Source: JADKIH01 sp031417555
GTDB lineage: Bacteria; Bacteroidota; Bacteroidia; AKYH767-A; 2013-40CM-41-45
Length of the DNA stretch: 59,256 nt
Reading direction: 5' to 3'
Assembly (NCBI GenBank): GCA_031417555.1
Contig: JANOVV010000047.1
Coordinates: 1-59,256, forward strand
In this document: piece after piece, positions 7,445-17,583 of the stretch
Layout: every line of letters begins with the position of its first letter
How positions within the stretch are numbered: the stretch's first letter is position 1
Notes under the pieces: generated by a model
What the model was told of the DNA's origin: nothing
The model's database searches: none
The model's input: only the letters and a program-made list of their open reading frames with translations
Program-made: the position numbers and the translations under genes

Positions 7445-8806
7445 TTATTTTATAATTGATATTTTTTTAGAAACTGTTTCATGGCCATTGTTTACCTTGA
7501 CAATATATTCTCCACTGTATAGTTTCATGGTATCAAAATATGCAATAGTGCTTCCCTGATATAGAATTGTTTTTGCTATTAATCTCCCATGACTGTCATA
7601 GAGGAATACATTCATATCTTCTCTAATTAATCCATTGACTTGAATGGAAATTATATCTCCTGTCGGATTAGGGAATGCTGAAAAAGTTAGTTTGCTTTTT
7701 TCAGTAACATCTATTACTGCATTTACCGGTGTATAAGGGGTAACCGCTTCTGTAATTGTAGTTACTTTTAAAGTGTTTTTAATTCCATAGAACGTTGGGC
7801 CGATTACATAAGGATAAGCTGAATTCCAGGATGAATTAACAGTAGCGAAATAACAATATATGCCGTTTGGATATTCAGGTGTTATACAAAAACGACCATT
7901 GTGTTCATCCAGGTAGTCTGGTGTAGAAACTGTAGTTGGTACGTATTCGTAGTCTTCTCGAAAATATCCCAAAGGGTAGGTTGAATTCACTGCCGGTCCG
8001 GCAGTAACATTTGTTCCATTTGAATATTGATTTCTAACTGAAATATTTCTTAGAACGTAACTTGATTTCATTCGTACAATTTCACCGGTGCCATCAAGAT
8101 TCTTATACCCATAAGCGCCATAAATCGGAAAACCGTCATAAGCAAATCCAATTAAAGGTGAATGTGTGGTACTGTCAATTGTATACAATCCATCGGAAGC
8201 ATATAAATTGCAAACAGTAGAAATTACATTAAGATCCAAATTATATGCACTTGGATTTTGGTGATGATGATAATTACCCATGGCAGGATGCCCTTTCGAA
8301 CAATCAAATCCTAAACGTTCACCCACAACAGCATCTCTTGTCCACACACCATCTCCCATACCACCATAAGGCCCTCCGGCTAATGTTCCGTTAGAATTTT
8401 TCCAGGAAACTCCATCCCTATAATCAAACAGAGCAACTCCATTAATAAATAAGCCTATATTTCCACCGGTAGTATTTGTAGGTACTCCGGTATTTTGAAT
8501 TGGATTTAATGGAATTTTAAATATTGCATTTTGATTAGTTGCAAGAGATTGATTGCCATCCAGAAAAGGTCCACTAATGTATGCAGGGATTCCTTTTGTT
8601 TTAATATAAGCCCAGTCTGTTGAATATAAAACGGATTGAACATTGACTGAATCATTGTCATTGATCGGTGTAGAATTTCCATTTACGTAATGTCGTCCTA
8701 AGATTCCTGTTGTGTTTTGAATCCAAGATGTTACCGCCGGGTTTGTTTGTGAAAATGACGTAAGGTTTAATACTATTAATAATGAGAAAATGATACTTCT
8801 TTTCAT
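7445..8806 (-). CDS. YHYH-domain secreted protein with T9SS sorting domain
   Basis: 453 residues: signal peptide (MKRSIIFSLLIVLNLTSFSQ), then a YHYH domain with the His cluster GNYHHHQNP, the GFAYDGFPIYGAYGY signature and FCITPEYPNG. The C-terminal 75 residues (SAFPNPTGDIISIQVNG...) are a type A T9SS sorting domain, so the protein should reach the cell surface. YHYH domains are of unsettled function; the His cluster and the copper-related neighbours suggest metal binding. It is a clear paralog of the adjacent 735-residue protein (nearly the same first 350 residues), so the pair arose by tandem duplication. Confidence 0.85.
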   Translation of the reverse strand: MKRSIIFSLLIVLNLTSFSQTNPAVTSWIQNTTGILGRHYVNGNSTPINDNDSVNVQSVLYSTDWAYIKTKGIPAYISGPFLDGNQSLATNQNAIFKIPLNPIQNTGVPTNTTGGNIGLFINGVALFDYRDGVSWKNSNGTLAGGPYGGMGDGVWTRDAVVGERLGFDCSKGHPAMGNYHHHQNPSAYNLDLNVISTVCNLYASDGLYTIDSTTHSPLIGFAYDGFPIYGAYGYKNLDGTGEIVRMKSSYVLRNISVRNQYSNGTNVTAGPAVNSTYPLGYFREDYEYVPTTVSTPDYLDEHNGRFCITPEYPNGIYCYFATVNSSWNSAYPYVIGPTFYGIKNTLKVTTITEAVTPYTPVNAVIDVTEKSKLTFSAFPNPTGDIISIQVNGLIREDMNVFLYDSHGRLIAKTILYQGSTIAYFDTMKLYSGEYIVKVNNGHETVSKKISIIK

Positions 8807-8841
8807 TTTATATTTTATTTGTTTGAAGTGTTATTATTTTT

Positions 8842-11049
8842 TCAATGTGTAAAATCATATTCAGATATTGCATCAATTATTACAGGAAGTTTACTCCATG
8901 TTTCAAGCGCATTGCGATGTTTCAATACAATGTAATATGGAAGACCAAATCTGTCAGGAGAATAAACTACAGAACAAGTACCATCTACTTTTAATATTCC
9001 TTTAGAACTTTCGATCATAGAATATGGAGAAGAAGCAGAATGTAATTCAACAGTAATCGTATCTACTTCAAGATTATTTGTACTATTTCCCGTATTGTAT
9101 AATAATGGTATCATAGTATGATTGCTGTTATCATAATACCCATCTATAAAAATTTTTAGGTTCAGCGTAATTGATGTTACGCAAGTCATTGTTATTGTAT
9201 TGCTTGAAACAATAGGTGAACTAAAGCATGGAACATTGCTTGTCATTTCGCAACTAATTGAATCTCCGGGTACCAAATTGCTGTTCGAATAGGAGTTGCT
9301 TCCATCGCCTGTATTTATGTTATTGAGTTTCCATTGAAAAACAGGATTGCTTCCGCCATTTTGAATAATAGAATTGAATATCACATTAGATTGAGAGCAT
9401 ATATTTTCCATACTTGCATTTATAATTATGGATGGTGTTACACTATCATTTACAATCATTGTAATATTGTTTGAGATTGCTATAGATGGTAAAGTACAGT
9501 TTGCATTGCTTGTTAGAATGCAATTAATAACATCATTATTTGAAAGAGAATTATCAGAATACGAAAAAAGATTACTTCCCACATTGTTTCCATTTTTCTT
9601 CCATTGATAGGAGGGAGTTGATCCACCATTGGTTACTGATGCATTAAAGAAAACAGTTGCTCCTGCACAGATTGTAGAAGATGAAGAAATTATTGAAATA
9701 GTTGGAATCGAGGTCGCAATTACATTTATGGAAATACTGTTTGATGTTGCAGAAGCAGCGGCAGCAGTAGTAATTACACAGGTAATTATATCTCCGTTAA
9801 CAAGAGAATTGTTTGAATAAGATGAATTATTAGTGCCAACATTTACCCCGTTTTTCTTCCATTGATAAGTTGGAGATATTCCTCCGTTGACAGCTGTTGC
9901 ATTGAATGTGACATTTGTACCGGAACAAATTGTAGTTGCAGAAGAAGTAATTGAAATAGATAGCGTAGGTGAATAGGAGGTAACGCTTTCTGTTATTGAA
10001 GCTACTTTTAAAGCTGATTTAATACCGTAATAAGTCGGGCCAATAATATAAGGATAAGTTGAATTCCAATTTTCATCAACCGTGCAGAAATAAGCATACG
10101 TTCCTCCCGGATATTCCGGAGTAATACAAAATCTTCCATTGTGTATATCCAGTGAATCCTGATTGGAAGGGGAAGGTGTAATAAATTGATAATCTTCTTT
10201 GAAATAACCAATCGGATATGTTGTACTTACATTGGGGCCGGGTGTTACAGAAACTCCGGTATAATATGTATTTCTTACACTTATATTTCTTTTTGTCCAG
10301 CTTGATTTCATACGAACAATTCCACCTGTGCCGTTTGAATTTTTATAACCATAAGCTCCATAAATTGGAAAACCATCGTAAGCAAAACCGATTAACGGAG
10401 AATGAGTCGTGCTATCTATTGAATATAATCCATCTGCATTGTAAAGATTACAAATGGTGGAGATGACTGTCAGGTCTAATTTGAAAGCGCTTGGGTTTTG
10501 ATGATGATGATAATTTGTTCCTGCCGGATGCCCTTTTGAACAATCGAATCCTCCTTTTTCACCAACTACTGCATCTCTGTTCCAAACGCCATCGCCAGTG
10601 CATCCCATAATTGGTCCACCACAAAGTGCGCTTGTTGAATTCTTCCATGAAACACCATCTCTGTAATCGAATAAGGCAACACCATTAATAAAGATTCCAA
10701 TATTTCCTCCTGTAGTAGCAGTAAGCGTTCCTGTATTTTGAACAGGGGTTAAAGGAATTTTAAAAATAGCATTTTGACTTCCTGCATTGTTTGGATTGCC
10801 ATCTAAAAAAGGGCCGGTAACATAAGATGGAATTCCATTCGTACTTACATAAACCCAGTTAGTAGAATATTTTACAGTTTGTACATTGGCCAATGTAGCG
10901 TCAACAATGGGTGTTGAGTTTCCGGAAACGTAATGCCTGCCGGTAATTCCTGTTGTATTTTGCAACCAGGAGGTAATCGCAGGATTTGTTTGTGCAAGAA
11001 TAACTTGCATATTTACAATTAAAACTATGGTAGTTAGAATTTTTTTCAC
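8842..11049 (-). CDS. YHYH-domain secreted protein with three Ig-like repeats
   Basis: 735 residues from a GTG start at 11049, chosen because it opens a good signal peptide (MKKILTTIVLIVNMQVILAQ). Residues about 20-360 are the YHYH domain (NYHHHQNPSA, GFAYDGFPIYGAYGY). Then come three repeats of about 80 residues, each with an early Cys, a (Y/F)QWK core and a later Cys, typical of Bacteroidota Ig-like/PKD-type linkers. A beta domain starting LNLKIFIDGYY ends the protein at YDFTH. In relatives that last domain is usually followed by a dockerin-like or T9SS tail, which is absent here. Secretion past the outer membrane is therefore unclear. Confidence 0.8.
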   Translation of the reverse strand: MKKILTTIVLIVNMQVILAQTNPAITSWLQNTTGITGRHYVSGNSTPIVDATLANVQTVKYSTNWVYVSTNGIPSYVTGPFLDGNPNNAGSQNAIFKIPLTPVQNTGTLTATTGGNIGIFINGVALFDYRDGVSWKNSTSALCGGPIMGCTGDGVWNRDAVVGEKGGFDCSKGHPAGTNYHHHQNPSAFKLDLTVISTICNLYNADGLYSIDSTTHSPLIGFAYDGFPIYGAYGYKNSNGTGGIVRMKSSWTKRNISVRNTYYTGVSVTPGPNVSTTYPIGYFKEDYQFITPSPSNQDSLDIHNGRFCITPEYPGGTYAYFCTVDENWNSTYPYIIGPTYYGIKSALKVASITESVTSYSPTLSISITSSATTICSGTNVTFNATAVNGGISPTYQWKKNGVNVGTNNSSYSNNSLVNGDIITCVITTAAAASATSNSISINVIATSIPTISIISSSSTICAGATVFFNASVTNGGSTPSYQWKKNGNNVGSNLFSYSDNSLSNNDVINCILTSNANCTLPSIAISNNITMIVNDSVTPSIIINASMENICSQSNVIFNSIIQNGGSNPVFQWKLNNINTGDGSNSYSNSNLVPGDSISCEMTSNVPCFSSPIVSSNTITMTCVTSITLNLKIFIDGYYDNSNHTMIPLLYNTGNSTNNLEVDTITVELHSASSPYSMIESSKGILKVDGTCSVVYSPDRFGLPYYIVLKHRNALETWSKLPVIIDAISEYDFTH

Positions 11050-11060
11050 GCCTATTATTT

Positions 11061-12656
11061 TTATTCGTGCCGAATTAATTTCAAATTATAACTTTCATTG
11101 TTAAAATTGACATTAAGATAATAAATTCCATCGGATAAAAAACTTAAATCCTGCTTTTCTATATATTTTCCACAATAAATAATTCGGCCAAAAGAATCTT
11201 TTAATTCATAATATGAATCATTTGATGCATTTAATACTCTTATATTAGATTTGAAAGGGTTTGGATAAGTATAAACAGATTTATTGCCTATTTCAATACC
11301 GATTATTCCAACTAATGAATTACAATAGTTTCCTGTTCCAACGAGGTTTGTCATTTCACTGCATAGATAATTGTAATTATCAATATCGGTTGTAGTTAAT
11401 GTTCCTGAAAGTAAATCATTTGTTTCACCCGGATCGAGCGTAAGGTTATAAAACTCCTGTTGGCCACTGTCGAAATTAATGAGTTTGAAATCTTTATTTC
11501 GGATTGCTTTTCCATCATCAGAATCAGTGGTAACTTTAAATATTTCAGTGAAAGACCAAGGACGAATTTGATTGCTTTGATTTTTAATAATTGGTAATGC
11601 ACTTTTACTATCAACAGGTTTGTTGAAAGGAATTTGTGATTGCCAATCGGAATAGCCGAATAATTCAAGCACGGTAGCAAAAATATCTGCCGTATTTATT
11701 AAAGCATCGCTTACTCTTCCCGGATTAATTACAGATGGTCCCGAAATAATAAAAGGAACATGAACACCGTATTGATAAATTGTTCCTTTAGCACGAGTAG
11801 TATCAGAAATTTGGGCTGTACGTATTGTATTTCCATTATCACCGATAAAAATAATATCTGTACTATCCAATCGGTTAATTGATTGCAAAGAATCGAAAAG
11901 CCTGCCAATTTCAGTATCTAATGCCTGCAACATTGCTTTGAAATAAGATTTTGGATTATTATTTATATCCTGAGTAGTTCCACTTAATGTAGTAAATGAA
12001 TGAAGAGATAATGGCGGTAAATGAAATGGAGTGTGGGGTGCATTAAAAGCTACCCATAAAAAGAATGGTTTTGTATTTTGCGTCTTCACCCAATTGAAGG
12101 CATTATCTACATTTTCAGAAGTTGCATAATTTGTAACTGTGCTTGATACTCCGTTGGTGTATTTTGTCCAGTTGGTATAACTGGGAAGTGCGCCTATAAA
12201 AGGTCCTTCAAAATGATCGTAACCCAATACATTAGGAAAAAATAAATTAGAAGGAGGGGAGGACTGTTGCAAATGCCATTTGCCGATATTTGCTTTTGCA
12301 ATATTTGGATTATAAATTTTCAACAAACGTGGTATTGAAATTTCAGATGTGTCTAATGAACCTGAACCGCCGATACCGCCAACTACATTTCCAACACCAG
12401 TTCGGAAACTATAGCGCCCGGTAAGAATTCCTGATCGTGTTGAAGAACAAACCGGATTTGACATCGCATTCTGAAATCGGATTCCTTTACTCAATAACGA
12501 TTGAATATTCGGAACAAAAACAGTATCCTGATGATCTTCGTAGAAACTAAAATAATCGGTACCAATATCATCAGCAATAATAAGTATTACGTTGCGCTGA
12601 GCACTTAGATTTAATACACTAAAACAAAAACTAAGCAGGATTAAAAATTTCTTCAT
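11061..12656 (-). CDS. sulfatase-like hydrolase with T9SS sorting domain
   Basis: 531 residues: signal peptide, then an alkaline-phosphatase/sulfatase fold with metal-binding D29-D30 (IIADDIG), the nucleophile region C70-S-S-T-R74, GKWHLQ, HTPFHLPP and the second metal motif GDNGNT. The C-terminus (TYPNPFKSNIRVL...) is a T9SS sorting domain. Type I sulfatases need a formylglycine made from Cys in a C-x-P/A-x-R sequon; here the third position is Ser, so maturation is uncertain. It sits between the YHYH genes and the thioredoxin-like gene with almost no gaps, so it is co-transcribed with them. Substrate unknown. Confidence 0.85.
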   Translation of the reverse strand: MKKFLILLSFCFSVLNLSAQRNVILIIADDIGTDYFSFYEDHQDTVFVPNIQSLLSKGIRFQNAMSNPVCSSTRSGILTGRYSFRTGVGNVVGGIGGSGSLDTSEISIPRLLKIYNPNIAKANIGKWHLQQSSPPSNLFFPNVLGYDHFEGPFIGALPSYTNWTKYTNGVSSTVTNYATSENVDNAFNWVKTQNTKPFFLWVAFNAPHTPFHLPPLSLHSFTTLSGTTQDINNNPKSYFKAMLQALDTEIGRLFDSLQSINRLDSTDIIFIGDNGNTIRTAQISDTTRAKGTIYQYGVHVPFIISGPSVINPGRVSDALINTADIFATVLELFGYSDWQSQIPFNKPVDSKSALPIIKNQSNQIRPWSFTEIFKVTTDSDDGKAIRNKDFKLINFDSGQQEFYNLTLDPGETNDLLSGTLTTTDIDNYNYLCSEMTNLVGTGNYCNSLVGIIGIEIGNKSVYTYPNPFKSNIRVLNASNDSYYELKDSFGRIIYCGKYIEKQDLSFLSDGIYYLNVNFNNESYNLKLIRHE

Positions 12657-12658
12657 CT

Positions 12659-13270
12659 TTATTTTCTAAAATGTATTTGGCAACCTACTGATTTTGTCTC
12701 TTTTATTTCTACTTCTTTATCAATTAATAATGCATCAACGGCTTTTGCAATATATCGATTATTTACTTTTTCAGGTTCAGCACCATTGTCATCAATGGCT
12801 CCATTGTATTTAACTATCCACGAATTATTTTTTTTCCATAAGATAAATGCATGTGGAGTTTTTTGAGCATTAAAATTTTTAGCAACTGTTTGCATGCCGT
12901 CAAATAAATATGGAAAGTTAAATCTCTCATGTTGCGCTTTTTTTACCATTTCAGAAAAAGAATCTTCTTCGTAAACTAATGTGTCTGTAGAGCTAATAGC
13001 AATAAGTTGTACTCCCAGCGTTTTGTACTTTGAATTTAAAGCATTCAACCGTTCAGGATAAAGTTTTGCAAATGGGCAATGATTACATGTGAAAACAATA
13101 ATAAATCCCTTCGCTTCCGGATAATCGTTTAATGAAACCATTTTTCCGTCAACGTTTAGCAGATTGAAATCGGAAATGGTTTTATTATCGTCCATACTAT
13201 TAAAACTCAACAATAATATTGAAAGTATCAAAATAATAAATGTAAAATGTGATTGGTTCTTAATCATCAT
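12659..13270 (-). CDS. thioredoxin-like (AhpC/TSA-type) envelope protein
   Basis: 203 residues with a hydrophobic N-terminal anchor or signal (residues 9-24) and a redoxin domain with C62-N-H-C65-P66 at the end of the first strand (FIIVFTCNHCPFAKLYPERL). It also has the TPHAFIL cis-Pro region expected of thioredoxin folds. A late Cys occurs in SVGCQIHF. This subfamily (thioredoxin-like with CxxCPxAK) often sits next to multicopper oxidases or cytochromes. The start at 13270 has two adjacent Met codons. Gaps to its neighbours are 2 and 6 nt, so it is in the operon. It could supply reductant or handle copper-sensitive disulfides. Confidence 0.8.
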   Translation of the reverse strand: MMIKNQSHFTFIILILSILLLSFNSMDDNKTISDFNLLNVDGKMVSLNDYPEAKGFIIVFTCNHCPFAKLYPERLNALNSKYKTLGVQLIAISSTDTLVYEEDSFSEMVKKAQHERFNFPYLFDGMQTVAKNFNAQKTPHAFILWKKNNSWIVKYNGAIDDNGAEPEKVNNRYIAKAVDALLIDKEVEIKETKSVGCQIHFRK

Positions 13271-13276
13271 CCTATA

Positions 13277-15007
13277 TTATTTTTTAATGAATTTTTTCGT
13301 TGTAATGTTTTTTGTTTTATCGTCAGTTAATTGCAGTAAATAAACACCGGGCGATAAATTACTGATATCAATTCCATTTTGCAATTGGGGACGAGGAAGC
13401 ATGTACATAGTTTTGCCTGATGAATTGAATATTTTTATATAATAGACTTCCATGGAAGGATCAGAAAAAGAAAAATATAATTTATTATTTGCAGGGTTAG
13501 GATAAAGCGAAAAATCTTTTGCGATTACCTGTTGTTCAGGTATACCGGTTGTTGATCCGGAGGTAACAACAAATTGTCCCATCATACCTTCATCTTCGTG
13601 TAGTGAAATATGGCAATGAAACATAAATGGATGAATACTATCTGCATAATCTTCAAATTTCGCGATAAACTTAACAACACTTGGCGTGCCACCACCCGGA
13701 CCACCGGTTGCGCCCGGTACAAATACAACATCTTTCCATCCTGCCTGAGCCATCTCAGGGGCGACTCCATTAACTGAAACAATATTGAATTCTACATCAT
13801 GAATATGAAATGGATGTCCGAAGTTAGAAGTGCTTGTAATTTCCCAAATTTCTGTATTGTTAATTGGAACTTCATATTCATTGTAATTAATATCAAAAAG
13901 TTTATGGTTGATTACAAATCCAACACCCAGCGATCCCGGTACACCAACAGTATCTGAAATAGTAAGATGGCGGGTGATATCTGCAGTGGCAACATCTAAT
14001 AAAATGTTGTTTGTTAAAGTTGATGGAATAGTGGTTATTGGAGAACTTGTTTGTGCATCAACATTAATATGTAACATATTAAAATCTTTTTTACCGAGAT
14101 AATTTGCAAAAGGGCCGTTGGGAAAATTTTCACCACCTGCTATATTACCTGCTAACGATGCATTGTATGCTTTTAAATCAACAGTAGTTCCTGTTTGCCC
14201 GTTGAAGTCAACAAGTATTTCAATTCGCTCACCTGAATGTAATATATACCTGCTTAATGAGACCGGTGCATTTAACAATCCACCATCCGAACAAATCACA
14301 GAAAAATTTCTGTTATCGCTAAATCCAATATTATACGATCGTTCGACCGCTGCATTTAGAATTCTGAAACGAATTATTTGAGCCGGAACAGAATATTGAG
14401 GCCTCAATGTTCCATTTACAATCATACTATCTCCATATGGAACCACATCAAATTGATTGGAGGAATTAATATCTCTGTCTGTTAAAACCAAAGGATTATC
14501 ATCGATACCATATGTCCGAGGAAGTAGCAAAGCGGATTCGATACTGTCTCTGACGATTATTAATCCACCTAAACCTTTTGTTATCTGTTCCATCGTCATC
14601 TCATGTAAATGAGGATGATACCAATAGGTAGCTGCATTATTACTTACTTTCCAATAGGGCTGCCAAATGGTGCCGGGAGGAATTATCTGGTGAGGCCCGC
14701 CATCCATTTCTGCAGGCAAATGCATGCCGTGCCAATGAATAGTAGTAGAGTCATTAAGAAAATTGTGTACGTTCATAAAGACTGAATCCCCTTTATTAAT
14801 GAATAAGGTTGGACCCCAAAAACTTCCATTGATTCCACCGGTTATGGTTTGATTTCCCGGTAGAATTTGCGAAAATGTGTCTTTAAGAGAAAGATTAAAT
14901 GTTGTCCCTGATAATGTATCCGGAATCCAAAGGGTGTTGTATTGACTAAAGGATTGAAATGGTGAAAGAGCTAAAAGCGCAGCTGTGCCAATAATCTTAA
15001 TATTCAT
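13277..15007 (-). CDS. multicopper oxidase with T9SS sorting domain
   Basis: 576 residues: signal peptide (to about residue 22) and three cupredoxin domains. All copper motifs are present: H91-W-H-G-M-H96, H131-P-H-L-H135, H398-P-F-H-I-H403 and H464-C-H-I-S-L-H470-E-D-E-G-M475. Cys465 is the type 1 copper link and Met475 its axial ligand. Residues about 500-576 form a T9SS sorting domain, giving surface attachment or release. The family oxidises phenolics or metals such as Cu(I), using oxygen. The setting with MbnP/MbnH makes a copper-oxidation role plausible. Substrate cannot be settled from sequence. Confidence 0.9.
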   Translation of the reverse strand: MNIKIIGTAALLALSPFQSFSQYNTLWIPDTLSGTTFNLSLKDTFSQILPGNQTITGGINGSFWGPTLFINKGDSVFMNVHNFLNDSTTIHWHGMHLPAEMDGGPHQIIPPGTIWQPYWKVSNNAATYWYHPHLHEMTMEQITKGLGGLIIVRDSIESALLLPRTYGIDDNPLVLTDRDINSSNQFDVVPYGDSMIVNGTLRPQYSVPAQIIRFRILNAAVERSYNIGFSDNRNFSVICSDGGLLNAPVSLSRYILHSGERIEILVDFNGQTGTTVDLKAYNASLAGNIAGGENFPNGPFANYLGKKDFNMLHINVDAQTSSPITTIPSTLTNNILLDVATADITRHLTISDTVGVPGSLGVGFVINHKLFDINYNEYEVPINNTEIWEITSTSNFGHPFHIHDVEFNIVSVNGVAPEMAQAGWKDVVFVPGATGGPGGGTPSVVKFIAKFEDYADSIHPFMFHCHISLHEDEGMMGQFVVTSGSTTGIPEQQVIAKDFSLYPNPANNKLYFSFSDPSMEVYYIKIFNSSGKTMYMLPRPQLQNGIDISNLSPGVYLLQLTDDKTKNITTKKFIKK

Positions 15008-15125
15008 AAATGGAGTTTTTAATATTGATTACAAAATAGTGTAAAGGGTTGGGTGCTTTACTAAATATATTAAATAGTATGCCTGATTAATTCCCACTTG
15101 GTAATTGATTATTGCCGGGCAAAGA

Positions 15126-17534
15126 TTAAAATTCCACCATAACTCCTATAGAGGGAAGAATATTGCCATTCTTATTTTCTATAAGATAGGTTTTATAGGC
15201 TGATGAATTATCGGGATCTGTTATTGAGTTTCCTGCAGAATCTTTTTCGACATTTAAAAAAGGTTGTCCTTCAGTTTGAAAATTGTAGATGTTCTGAATA
15301 TCCAGATAAATATTGATTGATGCTTTTTTGTAAAACCATTTTTTATCTATCCTTATATCCAATGCATGAGACAAAGGATAACGTTCTTCATTTAGGCGGT
15401 TCCAGTCAAAAACCCCTTGATTGGTGATGTCCCAAATTTCCTTTTGAGCGGATAGAGGAACATTGTACGCTGTATAAGGTGCGCCACCAAGCAGCCGGAA
15501 TTTTAATCCCGCTTCCCAATTGTTTTTAATTTTTTTACCAACGGTTATATTCAGAATATGTCGGTTATCCCAGGAAGATGGGCGATAGTTTCCATTCTTA
15601 TCACGAAATTCACTTCTGAAAAATGTATATGAAACAATTCCATAATAAGAGCTGCTAAGCTTTTGTTGAGCAAAAAATTCTATACCATAACTTTGACCTT
15701 CAGAGGTAGAATTAGCCGGCTCATTTCCAATAACACCGAAATCGCCTCCAAGATTTGCCAATGAAATACTATCCGTTATAAGGAATGGATAATTTTTGTA
15801 TTTTTTATAAAACCCTTCTACAGTGATTTTTGATGTTGCCGTAGGATTAAATTCTAATCCCGAAATAATATGATCGCATTGAATGTATTTAACATTATTG
15901 TTTTTATTGGTTAATTCATTTAAATTATTTCGGTATCCCAGAACAGTGTACGCCGGTAATTGAAAATATCTTCCCGAATTAAAATTCAAAAATAATTTTT
16001 CTGTTAAAGAATATGACAATGACATACGCGGAGAAATTTGATTCAAGGGATTTTTCATATTGTCTGAGTAATCATTAAAATCTGTCCTGATTCCGGCAGA
16101 TGCAATCAATCGCTCATTTAGAAATTTATTTCCCACTTGTATAAATAATGTCATTTTATTCATTGGTAATTTGGAAGAATAATCTTCGGTTACCGGTAGT
16201 CCGTTAAATTCTATTTTTCGAAATGTTGAAGTTGAGTAGGTAACGTTTTCATATCCCAAACCATAATTTAATTTCCAGGTATCCTTAAAAAATGTATTTT
16301 CTACTCTGAATTTATTTTCAATCTCGGCAGATGAATAATCTAATATTTTATCAGAAGAAAGATTTGTATTATTGAGAAATTTGGATGCTTTATTATTGAG
16401 ATGGTTTCTGCTTAATACCAGTGTTGTAAATCCATGTTTTGAAAAATTAACATAATTAGCACCGATAGTGTAATTCCATTGCTTGTTAACAGGTAGATAT
16501 CCGAGAATATAATTATTCTTTTCTATCGTTTTGTTATCTGTAATTCCGTCGTTTGCATCTTCATTCAATTCAAAATCATCAATGGCACCGAGTCCGATTA
16601 TAGTCAGCTTGCTATTGTTTTTAAATTTAATTGTTTGTTTCAATTGTACATCGTTATAGGTTGGAAGAAAGGGAAGTCCTAATGCCTTGAAAAGAAATTG
16701 AAGATAAGACCGTCGTGCAGAAAAAATAAAATTGGAGTTTTTATTGATCGGGCCTTCAAGTGTTATTCCTAAGTCGCTTGAGCCAAGCATTGCAGTGCCG
16801 GATAATTTTTCCTCATTGCCATTGATTTGCTTGAACTCCATTATTGAGCTAACAGCATTTCCTCTGTTTGCCGGAAAAGCCCCTGAGTAAAAATCAACTT
16901 CTCTAATAAAGTTGACATTTATGAGTCCGACAGGCCCACCCGATGATCCTTGAGTGGCAAAATGGTTTATGTTTGGAACTTCAATACCATCAATATAAAA
17001 CCGATTTTCATTGGGTGCACCGCCGCGAACAATAATATCATTTCTGAATGATACTGTAGAACCTACACCCGGCAGGGTTTGTATTACTTTTGATATATCC
17101 CGGTTTCCTCCGGGATTTCTATAAATTTCAGCACTTCCAATTGTTTTTAAACTTAATGGACTTTCTTCTGTTTTATTAAAGGGCGAAACAAATATCTGTA
17201 CTTCATTTAGCGTAGTACGATTTTCCTCCATAATAAAATCAACAATACTGGCTTTTACTGTGCTTACCTGGATTTCAAACCGACTTTGATTATTGTATCC
17301 GATAAAACTGCATGTAATATTATAAATTCCTGCAGGGATACCGTTAATTGAATAATATCCATTCGTATCTGTCACTGCTGAAAATGTCGAATTGGTTAAA
17401 AAAACATTTGCAAAGGGAATTGGATTATTAGTGATTAATTCCGTTACTCTTCCTTTCACACTTCCGGTTTGAGAAAAAGAATTGTGAATAAGGAAAAAAG
17501 ATAAATAAATTGTAATTGCTATTCTTAAATTCAT
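15126..17534 (-). CDS. TonB-dependent receptor with CarboxypepD_reg-like domain
   Basis: 802 residues: signal peptide, an N-terminal CarboxypepD_reg-like beta domain (GSVKGRVTELITNNPIPFANVFL, about 22-110), a plug domain (PLSLKTIGSAEIYRNPGGNRDISKVIQTLPGV), then a 22-strand-type outer-membrane barrel ending in the aromatic GVMVEF. There is no SusD partner next to it, so a glycan-uptake locus is unlikely. As the first gene of the copper-related run, it may import a metal or metallophore; that is inference from context. Its promoter candidate lies at 17584-17591. Confidence 0.88.
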   Translation of the reverse strand: MNLRIAITIYLSFFLIHNSFSQTGSVKGRVTELITNNPIPFANVFLTNSTFSAVTDTNGYYSINGIPAGIYNITCSFIGYNNQSRFEIQVSTVKASIVDFIMEENRTTLNEVQIFVSPFNKTEESPLSLKTIGSAEIYRNPGGNRDISKVIQTLPGVGSTVSFRNDIIVRGGAPNENRFYIDGIEVPNINHFATQGSSGGPVGLINVNFIREVDFYSGAFPANRGNAVSSIMEFKQINGNEEKLSGTAMLGSSDLGITLEGPINKNSNFIFSARRSYLQFLFKALGLPFLPTYNDVQLKQTIKFKNNSKLTIIGLGAIDDFELNEDANDGITDNKTIEKNNYILGYLPVNKQWNYTIGANYVNFSKHGFTTLVLSRNHLNNKASKFLNNTNLSSDKILDYSSAEIENKFRVENTFFKDTWKLNYGLGYENVTYSTSTFRKIEFNGLPVTEDYSSKLPMNKMTLFIQVGNKFLNERLIASAGIRTDFNDYSDNMKNPLNQISPRMSLSYSLTEKLFLNFNSGRYFQLPAYTVLGYRNNLNELTNKNNNVKYIQCDHIISGLEFNPTATSKITVEGFYKKYKNYPFLITDSISLANLGGDFGVIGNEPANSTSEGQSYGIEFFAQQKLSSSYYGIVSYTFFRSEFRDKNGNYRPSSWDNRHILNITVGKKIKNNWEAGLKFRLLGGAPYTAYNVPLSAQKEIWDITNQGVFDWNRLNEERYPLSHALDIRIDKKWFYKKASINIYLDIQNIYNFQTEGQPFLNVEKDSAGNSITDPDNSSAYKTYLIENKNGNILPSIGVMVEF

Positions 17535-17583
17535 TGTTGAGTTTGATGAACAAATTAACTATTTTACAGGAAAAAAGATGTGT

